Origin: Apostichopus parvimensis
Taxonomy: Eukaryota; Echinodermata; Holothuroidea; Aspidochirotida; Stichopodidae
Assembly: GCA_000934455.1 (NCBI GenBank)
Contig: KN882606.1
Span: forward strand, 89,302 to 153,301
Length of the DNA stretch: 64,000 nucleotides
Reading direction: 5' to 3'
The notes below the pieces were generated by a model, which saw only the letters and a program-made list of their open reading frames with translations, searched no databases and was not told where the DNA came from. The translations under genes and the position numbers were made by a program. Below are positions 23,626 through 36,117 of this stretch, piece after piece. The first letter of the stretch is position 1. Every line of letters starts with the position of its first letter.

Positions 23626-26262
23626 TTCTAGAGACTTTAAACAAGGCCAATGACTGTCAATTTGTTGCTGAGATTAATGTTGCGGCATTCATTGTCCATT
23701 TTCTTGTCGTCTTCGATGGTGTGTGCTAAAGTACACGAAGAGTAAACGTACTGTAACAACCAACTAGAATCAACATGAATTGCTTACGAAATTTAACTTT
23801 AGTACGCCGTGTGTATGAAATACTGTTTGGTGTTAAGAGGAATTAGTTGTAGCCTTTCCAAAAACAAAATCTGTTAATAAAACCAAAGAAATCCATTAAG
23901 TGATTCGTTCCCTTCGGCCTCAAGGTGAGAAGTGGTTGCATTTTTGGTGTTTGACTGGTCATTTCATGCAATGGCTGTTAAAATACCATGGCGTTTATAG
24001 GAAACGAGTAAATCAGGAACCTGTTGTAGTCATTGTCGTTGTATTACCTGCTAAATGTCCATGTCCTATCGTGAATGGCATATATTCAAATACACGCTCT
24101 CTGGATATATAACAGGATAACAAATAGGAAAATGTGATCTAACATTTGACTTACTGGGTATGATTTTATTAATGGCCCTATAGAATATACTAATACTGTT
24201 GATAGGTGATTTTGAGTAATCTAAACTTGTAATACTTAAACCAATTTGTATTGCCAAAATTCCTTACCACAGTTTTATTTTGTGCCAATGCTAACAAAAG
24301 GTGTGTAAACAGCAGCGTGTTTTGTAAACTTTGATGAAAATAAAGTTGAATAGTTTACACAAGACCCTACCATCCATAACGCGACGTTTTTTTTTAAATT
24401 ATATACTGTATCATTAGGTAAGGTGCAATTGATGTACATTTTTTTATATACCACCAAGTATACCATGTATCATTAGGTAAGGTGTACTTAATGCAAATGT
24501 ACATTACTTTACATTACCAACATATCTTCAATCAACATTCACAGTTATATGCGCACAATGGTTTACTGATAGCTACTTTCCTGTTTGTTTTGCGGAAGTA
24601 GAACCGAGGAAGAGGCTTACCCCATACACCATGTAGATACGGGTCTAGTTGCATATGCGCTCTTTCTTTAGTAAATGGTGATATAGTATTTAATACAAAT
24701 GTTGACGTGGAATTACGTTGGAATAATGTTGTATATTTATATCATTATAACATTCCTTGCTTCCATCATATGACTTTAACAAGGATTAAAGTGTATATAA
24801 TTATCATTCCGTAAACCTTATCATTCGAATGCTTTATTTTCGTACCTGGCACCACTGTGTAATAGGAACAGTGGTCCATGTACCCATGATTCGTAACGTG
24901 AACTACAGCGTACCATGTTTATTACAGAAGTTGGTTGTTCACTTTAGGTGTTTAATAAGGGATCAATCCATGGTCTGTTTAAACTTTGTATCAAGTGAGA
25001 ATCATCTAGTTTAGCTGACAAATCATAAAACATTTAAACAGCAAACGTAGCAAAACTGACATTGTTATAGTTCTGGGAACAGAATTATGAATAAAAACAG
25101 GACTGCAGTCAAATTGGGGGCTATTAGGAAAAACAAAAAATCCGACATTACAGTTCCATAAAATAATGATATAACACATCCTCCATACGATTAACAGAGT
25201 TACAGCATTTGCGAAAACAAATACCAACTATATTGTTTGATAAAATTGGAATTAGAAAAGTTCATATGTACTTTCGGGCGTCTGGTAGATATATTATTTA
25301 CTCTTCATATTTTTATCATGAAGATAAAGAGATCTTGAAGATTGTTTATCATAATTTGCGGCTAAACTAACAAGTCACTACATGTCTAAATGCACGTTCA
25401 AATTCAATACGATTGGCTAACGAAGTAAAAGACGGATCTGTATTATGTCAATATGCAATTTGTGAAGCTGCTAAGAAACTAGCTATTTCAAGTTTGAGTC
25501 TTTTACTTGAAACGTATATAAATGCTTTAAAAAAATGTTATATCGCAATGAATAATCAGTTGATATATATGTTGGAACATCGGAATATTGACAATTCCTG
25601 ATGCACTGTGCTTCACAAAAAAGAAATCATGATTAACTTTTTAAAGTAACGTACAACGTCAACATTTGAGAGAAGATTCAACAAACTCAAAACTAATGCA
25701 TCGTATAACGAATACATGTCTTAAAAAAATGAATAAAGATATTAAGTAGCATTGTGTTACCTATTTTGATATTGTAATTGTATTACTTTTGTATTAAATT
25801 ATCGATTGAAAGCATTAACTTGTCAATGTAGGGAATTAATTTTTGTGACATCAGTGCTATAGTCCGAATAACAAGAACTTCTGAGAGCTCGAGGTTCAAG
25901 AAATGTTCTTATGCGATTCGAGTACCGAGTATCAGTGTCCAAGAACAGCATATTATAATCCGAGTACCAACTACGAGTACTGTTTCATTCGAGTACTTTT
26001 TAATTGCCATTTTAGTTATTAAATTCACAAGAAAGTTGTGTTTATAACTTCTCCCTTGTGATCCAAAGCCGCGTTTATAACATCTCTCTTGTGATCATTG
26101 TTAGTGACGACGTGTTGTTGAATCAGATATGAGATTTGTGATGAACACAACAACATTTCCAAATTTGAGGGTCCTGCACCAAAAACAAAGACTTGAAATG
26201 GCTCTTTAATCAGGGCCGTGGTGGTATCGGTAAACAGTCACTACATTCTTACAGCAGATATC
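23626..26262. other. Intergenic DNA upstream of gene A
   Basis: This holds the promoter side of gene A, but I can name no element in it. A local duplication of 'gtatcattaggtaaggtg' lies at about 24409 and 24467. Short frames (23347-23538, 23900-24112, 24829-25014, 25413-25601 and others) have no motifs or neighbours supporting them. Confidence 0.5.
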
Positions 26263-26857
26263 GATGCCTGTATCTTCTACTTCGTGTTTTACTTTTTCAT
26301 ACACTATGCCTACGTGTTCCTGTTATTCATAAATAAGTAAAATAGACTGTTACGTTTGCTATCTCTATTACATATATAATTGATGCTTGTATCTTCTACT
26401 TCGTGTTTTACTTTTTCATACACTATGCCTATGTGTTCCTGTTATTCATAAATAAGTAAAATAGACTGTTACGTTTGCTATCGCTATTACATATATAATC
26501 GATGCCTGTATCTTCTACTTCGTGTTTTACTTTTTCATACACTTTGCCTACGTGTTCCTGTTATTCATAAATAAGTAAAATAGACTGTTACGTTTGCTAT
26601 CTCTATTACATATATAATTGATGCCTGTATCTTCTACTTCGTGTTTTACTTTTTCATACACTATGCCTACGTGTTCCTGTTATTCATAAATAAGTAAAAT
26701 AGACTGTTACGTTTGCTATCTCTATTACATATATAATCGATGCCTGTATCTTCTACTTCGTGTTTTACTTTTTCATACACTATGCCTATGTGTTCCTGTT
26801 ATTCATAAATAAGTGAAATAGAATTTTACGTTAGCTATCTCGATTACCTATAATACT
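26263..26857. repeat. 119-bp minisatellite, five copies
   Basis: Units begin 'gatgcctgtatcttctactt' at 26263, 26382, 26501, 26620 and 26739, a constant 119-bp period. Copies differ by one to three bases (for example actatgcc/actttgcc, tctct/tcgct); the last decays at its end. Each unit contains an AT-rich 'catatataat' segment. There is no open frame across units. Confidence 0.97.
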
Positions 26858-27407
26858 GTGGTAATTTTTTTATAGATTCGTTTACATTCATAAGCAGTGA
26901 CGGGCGCAAATAAGAGTAGCTGGGGGTAAAAACCGTAGTAGCAAAAACCGCCAATCTGTGGGAAATAAATCATTAAAATTCTCTTCCACGTAAACCTTTT
27001 GCAACCGCAAACAAACGTTAGCTTATCCCTAATGTAAAACCCTAATTAATATTCAAAATACTCCTTACGATGCACAATTTAATTATAAACCTTTAGTTTG
27101 TGTTCTTAACAAGGATCACTAGATCCCCTACATCGCAATCGGCTTCAACGATTTCAATGGGCTGCACTTACACCTAACTTATGAAATATTTGATTCGCCG
27201 TTGCCCTCCTACAAACGTTCACGCCCCTATCTAAACATGTGGGGATAACTTAGACTTTTTCCTTTCACTCGACACCTTTGAATTCTGTACACACCACTTT
27301 TCATAATATAGTTCTCAGATATTCCTTACCCAGGATCTTGGTCACTACAAAGCTAATTAAAGGATATTTTATCTCAGCAGCAAGGAGTTGTACTAATTGT
27401 TACTACC

Positions 27408-28760
27408 GTATATGATGAACCCATACATCATAGTTTGAAAAAGGAATGTAAGTTAAAAAATACTCCGCAAACACGCTTTCATTTAAACCTTCACGAATCC
27501 ATTTGTAATATAAATTGGTATTTTAGCTACAATTTAGAACAACCGAAAGGTTCATTCGAAATCCAACTGTATTACACATTAATTAAAGCATGATGATAAT
27601 TTACAACATTAACTTATATTAATGCCATATTCCTCATAATCTGCGTCGATGTTTCTAAATTAACTTAATATAGAGAGCGAGCACTTACTGTTTGTGTACT
27701 GGAATTAATTAACTATAAGTCACTTCTGGAAATAAGCTAATGCCGTTGACACGTTCAGCGACTAGTAATAGCAGATATCAAAGTTCGTATTCACCTTAAT
27801 TGATAGTAATTTATTTAATAACACATCGGGATATCGTTGACTCCCCCTTATAGCCAAAGTTCATGTTGACATTTGATAACTGAAATCGGGTATATATCAA
27901 CAAAGTCATTTGCCCGATATAATATAATGATTCAAAATAAAGTCGTTGCGCACTTACTCAACATTGAATTTTTGAAAAATCATGCAATTTAACTCCGTTT
28001 TGCCCATACTATATGATTTATCTAATTGACATGGTGAAGATTTCACGACCCCCTCGGTCAAATTATGGGTCAAATTACAATGCTAAGTCGAATACTGATC
28101 TGCGTAGTACTTTCTTGGTCTAGTTGACCCATCATTTGGCTATTGTATATTCCTCTCAATTGCTGGTGTAAGAAGTTATCCATACTTATTGTTACTAACG
28201 TATATGATGAACCCATACATCCTAATTTGAAAATAGAATGTAAGGTAAAACAATACTCAACGAACCCATTTGTGATTAAACATTAGTATTTTTAGCTTCA
28301 ACTTAAAACAACCGTTAGGTTCATTTGAAATCCAACTGGATTGTACATTACTTGAGGCATGGTGATAATTTACAACATTTATTTATATTATTGCCATATT
28401 TTGTGGAAATAATTCTTCGTGACCTGCGTCGATATTTCTAATTTAACTTAAAATAGAGAGCGAAACTTACCTCTTTTGTAATGGAATTAATGAACTATAA
28501 GTAATTTCTTGAAATGAGCTAATGCCGTTGACACGTTCAGCGACTGGTAATATCATATGACAAAGTTCATATACACCTTAATTGATAGTAATTTGTTTAA
28601 GAACACACTTCGGGATATCGTTAACTGCCCCTAACAGCCGAAGTTCATGTAGACATTTGATAACTGAAATCGGGCACATATCAACAAAGTCATTTGCCCG
28701 ATATGATATGTGATTCAAAATAAAGTCGTTGCGCACTAACACAACATTGCACTTTGAAAC
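27408..28760. repeat. Tandem duplication, two copies of about 560 bp
   Basis: The sequence 27408-27975 recurs at 28197-28760. Examples are 'gtatatgatgaacccataca', 'gctaatgccgttgacacgtt' and 'aaataaagtcgttgcgcact', all in the same order and about 790 bp apart. About 220 bp between the copies is not shared. Divergence is clear but moderate. No coding potential is seen in either copy. Confidence 0.9.
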
Positions 28761-30789
28761 ATGCAGTTATTAATTAGATAAAAAATTAGGTTCATTAACA
28801 TTAAGCCAGTGCTCTTGTAGCTTAGCAAAAGAGTAGTCCGTTGTTGTTGGTTTTTTTTATTGCTGCTTTTTGTGAATCTTTTTGTCAGGATATTCTTGAG
28901 ATATTTTTGGTGATCAAATTGACATCGTAATTGGGGGTAATGTGTTTTCCAATATTTTGTTAAAGTATCTTACTACGTGTATAGTTATCGCATCTACTTT
29001 TTATCAACTAGCATTTCATACTAGCATTTAGTATTAGTAAAAACCCTAATTAATCTGGAACAAGGGCCCAACCACGTATACTTTTGGCACTGTATATTTT
29101 TGGTTGCGCGCTCAGCCCCCAAATGACAGAAAAAGAAATTATCAAAAAATATATCACTTGTTTTTGCGTTATATTATTAACAGTCTAAGCTGTCCCCGGT
29201 TCAGAGTGTATGTTCATAAATAGGAACATCAACATTTACGTGGATGTGATAGATGATTAAGACTCAATGCAACCTTTATGTTGTTTATGATAACAGTCTC
29301 TTAATTACAATTTAGCCCATATATACTTAGCAATAAAGTCACAGTATATGTTTTAAAAAAAAACTGACAGATGCATTAAGCATACTAATCAGTCATTTAC
29401 CAAATGATGAGAGTGTAAGGAGAATATTATTTGTTTCAAGTAACGCATGGCATTATCCTACGTTCAGTTCACATAGCTTCTCTAAACAACGAAACTCACA
29501 TGTTGTTTGTTGAAGATGAAGGTAGATAGACACTGATGGTGAAGGAAGCAGGGATCATACTAATCTATAGTCGGGCAGAAATGTGGGGCATTAATTCCAC
29601 ATGAAAATGGTTGCAATGAGGATAATCTAATACGGGGTACTGACACGCAGTAATTGCCAACCGATGCAGATGCAATGAAATGAGGCAATACAAACCGGGA
29701 AGACGGATCAGTTACACAGGACGTATTTTTTTTTTAATTACCTTCCCACACTGATGTGAAATCTGATTCAATGTCGCTTTTCATACATAAGTACGTATAT
29801 CCTTTATAGATTAAAAGCATTAATATGTTTTCGTATTAATCGAGCATGCTTTCTTACATATACATACTGCTATATTTGGTGAAGCAAAAGGAAGTTTGCA
29901 ATATTGCAAATATCTGGCATCTATGAAAAGTCGGTTTTGCTCTCTTTTGAAATAATCAATTGACAGAGATTTACATTTATGGTATGCACAATTAGTGGTA
30001 ATCAGTGGGTTTGTGGCTTAATCAGCGGGACGAAAGGCATTGAGTAATTAAAACTGACCTTAATTCGTGTTTATTTATTTTGTGTTAATTAAGAAAACGA
30101 AGAACTTGATGATTATAACATTGTTATCATCTTAAAGAATAGCAAAATATCAACGAAAACGGTTATAATTGTTAACATTATTCAGTTTTACATAGTGCCT
30201 AAACTTGAATCAATGTTTATCTTACTTACAACATTAAACGCCTTAATATTTGACATATATATGAATCAACTTGACTTAAACACTCTGGTCAATGCGTTTG
30301 TTTTCATTTTACAAAATACTTTACAACAGTTACAACTTAGAAATGTTCCAGAAGATATGCAATATATAGTACAATCATATATTGCTGCAATATATAGTAC
30401 GATAATATTATAATATAATAGTGTAATAATATATTATCTCATCGTACAATTAGATTCACTTATTCACTTATTTTCTCTCCAATTTCAGATGAGATGAAAT
30501 AGAATTGAATACAATGAAATAAACAATAGCATCATATACCATTTCCAATATAGGTCACATGCAAAAACATTATTCTTTTAGTGAAAAACAAAAATGGATT
30601 CTTAGTCAAGAATTTGGAAAGGGATTATAAGGAAAAATGGAAACAATAGCAACATACAGCGATAACAAACTGTTAGTAAAATATGCTACTGCAGTTTACA
30701 ATGGAAAGCTAGTGACAGTACTGAACCAGTGGCAGAGTTTGAAAAGAGGTCACGTAAAATTCGTATGACATCAATGGCCTACCGATGAA
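28761..30789. other. Non-coding DNA between gene A and gene B
   Basis: AT-rich with A or T runs and no recognisable gene. The frame 30195-30413 (72 residues, plus) has no motif and ends in an AT-rich palindromic area ('tatagtac' repeats around 30365-30405). Confidence 0.5.
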
Positions 30790-31063
30790 CACAAGTTACA
30801 CAAATTCGTCTTCCGGGAATTTCAAGATGCTTCCCCTTGTCCACCACCTACAAACAAAAACGCCAAGCGATATATACTTTGTAAACTGTCATTCAGAAAA
30901 GGTATCATGTTCGTACGATTCAATAATTGGTGTTCCATTGATGTTTGAACAATACCACCAGTCCTGGGAATGGAATACATTGCCTGGACTTCACACTCAA
31001 AAGGACAGGTGAGTTGTATCGTTGTATAATCTACTTCTATCAATACCTCTCCAATGGCTTTAA
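30790..31063 (-). pseudogene. Immunoglobulin-like V-type exon remnant
   Basis: On the minus strand an acceptor 'ttccttacag' at 31064 leads to IEVDYTTIQLTCPFEC. Then, after one frame change, it reads SQDWWYCSNINGTPII and YEHDTFSE before a stop. A cysteine strand (LTCPF) followed about 15-20 residues later by a WY..N..TPI segment resembles an Ig V-like B-to-C strand region. It lies about 0.7 kb behind the last gene B exon on the same strand, so it may be a decayed terminal domain of that gene or of a lost neighbour. The frameshift and the stop argue against function. The domain assignment is tentative. Confidence 0.4.
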
Positions 31064-31734
31064 CTGTAAGGAAGGAAAAAACACATTATTTGTCATAATT
31101 ATCAGGATTTCAAAACCACCGATTATATAATTGTAATTATCAAATAGTAACACAATGTATCAACAGAATGCGACGATAAATGACTGATCGTAAATTTAGC
31201 ATAACCTCTACTACATTAAAGAGATTCATAAAACAGAAACATTTTACAGATTTTAGATCGTTTTATCATTTGACACGGACAGCCGCGTCATAGTTTTGTT
31301 TTAAATGCGTTTATTGTTCAACTTGATGATAAAGTGCGTTCACTAATTGTTCAATTTGATTGTTCAACTTGATGGTCAATCTCAATATGTGACTTTAGTG
31401 ACCGCGGATATTGGTTGAAGCTATGTTTCGTTGTATCAAAGAAGCTTTTTGTGACCCTTATAAGAGGACGCATAAGCCAAGTATACAATATCTTACATCA
31501 AACGCTCTAAAAAAAAAAATTCCAGTATCAATTATAAAGTCGCGCTGTTTCAGGTATGGCGTTCTGTCGGAGTATCACAGAATAGCCACAACGGCACAAT
31601 GGTGTCATTTTCCACATATAACACCATGCAGTGGATATTGAACAGGACTTTATTAGAACCGAATTCCACAGTTATTACCGCAATACTAATCATGTGGTGG
31701 GTACGCAATTAAGGAAAAAAAGTAATATAATTAC

Positions 31735-31832
31735 CGGAAAAACGGACGAAGTTCCAGGATCCAGCAGCCAATGACCAGACTGGAAATGTAGCTTGTAGTG
31801 GCGCCCTTCTCGCCCGTCGGGAAAGCAGAAAA
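31735..31832 (-). CDS. Gene B, 98-bp exon of LRR module
   Basis: Phase 1 to 0 exon from 'tacacgtag' to 'gtaatta'. It reads FCFPDGREGRHYKLHFQSGH and ends TSSVFP. The copy in gene C (55730-55827) has the same length and phases, with GPSEGYYKLNIQSGRW in the same place. The conserved centre YKLxxQSGxW suggests an LRR-like strand, but I do not recognise a named domain. It follows the 77-bp exon at 32097-32173, whose phase 1 end fits. Confidence 0.7.
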
Positions 31833-32096
31833 CTACGTGTAAAGAAAGAATCAAATAATCATTTCAATAAGAAGTCATGAGCAGTACATCGACTAAGCCA
31901 GAGAAAACCAAATCGAGATTTGTTTACTGCAGACGTACCAAGAACGTTATTAAGTTCTAATTCTCTACGAATACGTCCAAGAATAGCGGAACACAGGTAA
32001 GGTACCGGACTAACAAGGACACTGATTAATGTAATATATCTCCGAGTATGCTGTTCAGAACGAAAGAGAATATCGAGGAACTATACTGTACTATAC

Positions 32097-32173
32097 CGTT
32101 AATATTCTTTGATTCCAATTTTGACAAAGAAGGGCCCAAAGAGACAGAACTCGGCAGCAAGCAGCCATCAAAC
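32097..32173 (-). CDS. Gene B, 77-bp LRR exon (second module)
   Basis: From 'tctgaaacag' to 'gtatag', entering in phase 2 and leaving in phase 1. It reads FDGCLLPSSVSLGPSLSKLE and ends KNIN. It completes the LRR motif started at the end of the exon at 32479-32687. It shares F-D-x-C-LLP and the terminal SKN motif with gene C's 74-bp exon. Confidence 0.76.
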
Positions 32174-32478
32174 CTGTTTCAGAAACCAATAAATAAAATA
32201 AGCCATTGAATTATACAAAGGACGCAGAATAGCTCTAATCAAATCAGCATAGCGTGTTTCTGTACAGTAAGGCAATGTTTGTTATATATTTGTTTGCCTG
32301 CACCGCTTCCACATATCAATGTGGTTGTTTTGAGTTATGGTAAGATAGTTTACTCTTTAAGTCCACGATTCCAGAGACGCTTATATTTAAAATTATCACA
32401 ACAATGTTCAAATATTGCTGATTTTAGAAGACAAAGTTTACATGTCTGTTACTCTCATGAACTTATTAATGGTCTTAC

Positions 32479-32687
32479 ATCAACTGCTTGAATCTTGGGC
32501 AATACTGTATATACTCTAACGTTGCATTCACTTCGTTTTGACTTATTGTCCTGCCTTTCTCTGTCTGTATATCCAGTATCTCTAGTGGTGTGAGGATTGG
32601 TAGAGAGAGACCAGAGCGGAGGATAATATTTCCATCTCCATCGAGCTCATTAAAAGCGTTTGCCAAATTCACGCAGTATATAGGAAT
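32479..32687 (-). CDS. Gene B, 209-bp LRR-type exon (second module)
   Basis: From 'cctttctgtag' to 'gtaagacc', phase 0 to 2. It reads IPIYCVNLANAFNELDGDGN, then LSLPILTPLEILDIQTEKGR, then ATLEYIQYCPRFKQL. It is close to the exons at 5733-5941 and 63262-63470, more so than to the first-module exons (11623-11831, 34796-35001). Exon position in the gene therefore predicts similarity better than the gene does. Confidence 0.82.
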
Positions 32688-33050
32688 CTACAGAAAGGAA
32701 ATAAGAAGCTACGGTGTGAATTTTACTTTCTTTGTTACATTCCTAAATACTCTACCTTACTGTAAGATATTCCATACTAATATGTTTGTTCTTTAACAAA
32801 GTGCAATATTAATATACTATAGAACGAAACATTTTTAATAATTACAATGTATAAACAACCATAAATAGCTGGCTTTTTTCCGTTTGAACAGCTTCAAGCA
32901 ATTTCTGACTTATACGATTTACTATGAAATTGGGTAAGTCTGCGTGTTGCTAGACACACAACAAGGTTTGGTATATTTACATATAAATAGTACAGGCTCT
33001 ATTATATTTGATAGTGAATACATTAAAACACATATTAGGATGATACGTAC

Positions 33051-33170
33051 TTTGTGACAAGATGCATTGTGTAAGAGCTCTATCATATGTCCTTGGAAAT
33101 ATTTACTGTCATCTTTGCTTAGCGTTACTGTATTTGACATCAGTGTATGTAAGCTCTGACGGTCATCAGT
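33051..33170 (-). CDS. Gene B, 120-bp helical-repeat exon
   Basis: Phase 0-0 exon of 40 codons between 'ttcttatcag' and 'gtacgtat'. It reads TDDRQSLHTLMSNTVTLSKD, then MIELLHNASCHK. The KDDSK..Q...ELLH.AS.H pattern repeats the end of the NACHT exon (KDDSKLLQRSTVQLLHVASSH). Same size as 7466-7585. Confidence 0.8.
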
Positions 33171-33994
33171 CTGATAAGAAAGGAAGTTACTTTATAGTAA
33201 AATGACCATGTCTAACAGTAAATAAATGTACCTGCTTTGCACATATGTTACTAATATATTACGAGACATGGATACCAACGAACTTGATAAAAACCATGTG
33301 AACGATAAATACACGAGTATTTGTACGTTGTTAATGTAAGTAGATTCAGTGAACCCTTAAGCGTCGGAACAATCTGAAATGCAACATTTTCAGCATTCAC
33401 AACAACAAATGGAAGCAAGACTTTCGATGATGAATGAGATAAAATAGTAATTTCAATAACATTTACCGAAACAACTGACGTGGTACTTATTCTTGCTACT
33501 TATTCTCCAGTCTTGCAGTATCATGTAACAGGGGTGATCAGTTCAGCACTATAGCAATTTAATTTCCTTAGATGAGATTAATAAGAATACATTAAACGAA
33601 ACTTAGATGAATACATGGAGGAGGCATATTCAAAGTGAACCCTGGAACACAATTACATTTAAAACTGAAAACGTTAACATGAATTACGACATATGCTACC
33701 AAATTACTTACCGACAACTTTGACGTCCCTTCAGAATTTATTTTCCATTTTCCACTTACAAACTCTAAGGCAAATTCATAATCAAGAGGTTTCCAAAAGA
33801 CTGGTAAAACAAAAGTTTGACATTAATTGGTTATTTCAAATATTATGTGTACTATTGAGTAAACATGTAGAAGTATATCTGTTGGTTTTGAATCATCGTA
33901 GTAGCAGCTCATGAATGTTCGGTTAAAGGTTAACCGAACACAAATACAACATAAAGACTGCGATGTGTTCATCCGTTAATTGAATCTGTCTTAC
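33171..33994. other. Intron of gene B
   Basis: Around 33467-33550 on the minus strand, a donor-like 'ttcggtaaat' follows a stretch resembling a decayed 98-bp exon (YMILQDWRIS). Length and phase do not fit the family, so it is not called as an exon. The plus-strand frame 33693-33914 has no support. Confidence 0.45.
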
Positions 33995-34071
33995 CTTTAA
34001 GGTGTCTTGATTTAATGACACTCGAAATGTGTTCAACTGGAATAGACGCAGGCAAGAAACAGTCAATAAAT
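33995..34071 (-). CDS. Gene B, 77-bp LRR exon (first module)
   Basis: From 'cattcacag' to 'gtaagac', phase 2 to 1. It reads FIDCFLPASIPVEHISSVIK. With the preceding exon's end (KLKRLS) it gives LKRLSFIDCFLPASI, a clear LRR-like stretch. Nearest relative is gene A's 8921-8997. Confidence 0.78.
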
Positions 34072-34795
34072 CTGTGAATGAAATATAACAGTTTAAAAAT
34101 GGACATGTAGACACATATCTTCATTTGTGGTACTTACGTAAGTTATTTTGACTGCACGGTACTTCTTAGGTGCAAGAACATTTAGCACATGCCATAACAT
34201 TGATTACATGGTATAGATAGACGTAAATATATGTTAATTTTTGTTTAGGGACATAAGTGTCCATGAAATGTTTTATTTCAAATCAGTAACTTGTTCACAC
34301 GAGTTGCAATGAAATATAAATACAACGATATTGCAAAATTAACAAGTTTGTGAAGTATATGAATGTTCTTTGAAAATATTTCGTGGACTCCAAACGTATT
34401 TCTTGGTTTCTGAAAACGTTAGTTAATATACCAAGTTTATACTTGCGTGGTTATACATATGTCTCACTGACATTTGTAATTACAGCCATAGGTTCAGATT
34501 GCTAGTATATATGGATACAATGCTATATGCACCAAACATCAATTTGTATGCAAGGAAATATGGCGCTGAAAGTTCTATTTTTCTAGTAGATTATATTTGA
34601 TAAAGTTCATTTCATGTTCAAAAGTTAACTTGACAGCATCAGGATGTACTATAAAATCGTATGTACACATGTGTTTAATGTTTATATAACATTTTACATT
34701 GGAATTATTGAACTTCTTCCTGCCTCTGATGTTGATTCCAAATGTCCTACAGGGCTAATTCTGTATATTTTTAGCAATGTTTGTATAATACTTAC

Positions 34796-35001
34796 GACAA
34801 TCTCTTCAACTTCTGACACTGCTGTACATATCTCCACACACTTAACAGTTCTTCTTGCGTAACCTCTCTACCCTTCTCCATTCTGATTTCTAGCTTCTCC
34901 AGGAGTGGCATGATAGGCACACGCAGCCCGGATTTCAGCGTGATTTCATTTTGGTCTGCATTGACAAAAGACTTGTCTAGTATCAGACAGGACACGGGTA
35001 T
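34796..35001 (-). pseudogene. Gene B, 209-type LRR exon lacking its splice acceptor
   Basis: The open sequence IPVSCLILDKSF, then VPIMPLLEKLEIRMEKGREV, then YVQQCQKLKRLS matches the 209-bp exon family and ends at a good donor (gtaag, phase 2). Where the others have a pyrimidine tract ending in CAG, this one has 'cacgtttat' directly before ATA CCC. There is no AG within about 20 bases upstream. Unless an unusual distant acceptor is used, the exon would be skipped. Confidence 0.75.
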
Positions 35002-35480
35002 ATAAACGTGATTTCAAATAAAGACAATTTGTATGTGTATCACCAACGACCACAAACTGCATGTTTGCTTGAATGTCGCAAAAGTTTAGGATCCCACTCT
35101 CATAGAAGTGAGCTGAACAATATTTTGTGGTCATCGATTTTGCGAGGTGAATTCCTTAAAGTATATATTTCTAAGCTACTGTGTAATAGCTTAATCAATA
35201 GAATCATGCTCATTTACAGACGTCATAATATCTTGCAACTTCTGTTCTCTTCTTTTTATAATATATATAATATATATTACTTTATGTTTGATGCAATACA
35301 ATAATGAAAAATATCGAAATAAATGTTATATCATGCACATTTAAGATCGTCAAAGTGAGGTTTCCGGGTAGAAGTTAATTACATCTATCGTTTAGGCATT
35401 TTATCATTCTAACCTTGTCATATTGTTCAATTTAAGATATTTTGGTGACAACACGAACATGTATCGATATACAAATGTAC

Positions 35481-36117
35481 CTTGTGTTTCGATGCAACGC
35501 TCAGAATTTGTAACGTAGACCTCTGCAGTAATTTACTCTCATCCTTACCAATGGATGTAACACCAGAAGACACCAAATCAGATACTCTCTTTATAAAGTT
35601 TTCAGTTTTATCTTCTTGTTCAAGCATGCACAGAACTGCGAACTTTTTCCCATCGTCTTTACTTTGCAGGTACTGAATAATTTTTTCCGCCGCAATCTTG
35701 TCAAGACCACATACAAATCGATATACATATTGTAAGTCAAATGGATCTAATTTGTCCAGAAAATTGTGTACATTTTCAGTGCTGGTAGCAGACAAACGTT
35801 CTGCAACATAATAGGCAGCGTACCATTCGCAGAAGAGTTTGTGATAAAACCTCACCTCCTTTTTGTACTGAATATGACTTTTGTCACTTACTTCATCCAT
35901 TATATCTAGAAATTCTTCTTCAACAAGGATGCCAATGCGGAAATACTGATCGTAAAATTCATATCCTAGTTGATTACGAAGTTTTTCTTTGTCCCAGACT
36001 ATGTTCTGCTTTGCTCTACTCAACGCTTCAAAAGCAATTTTGTCAAGAGCCTTATGGTCTTTTTCTAACAATTCAAATTTCTGTACGTTTTCGTCTTTCA
36101 TTTTAATTCTCATATGA
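35481..36117 (-). pseudogene. Gene B, C-terminal part of a NACHT exon, cut by a LINE
   Basis: The open frame covers the distal part of the NACHT exon. It starts HMRIKMKDENV (aligned to HTRNKASDRNV of gene A), then DKIAFEAL, YDQYFRIGILVEEEF, FYHKLFCEWYAAYYVA, PFDLQYVYRFVCGLDK, and ends LQRSTLQILSVASKHK before the donor 'gtacat'. P-loop and Walker B regions are absent. At about 36113-36119 homology changes abruptly to LINE endonuclease sequence on the opposite strand. Without an ATP-binding half it cannot be a working NACHT. Divergence from genes A and B' shows it was once a separate gene. Confidence 0.88.

Noticed and set aside
33467-33566. Third 98-bp type exon in gene B
   Set aside because: Likeness is limited to a few residues, and no acceptor gives the right length and phase.
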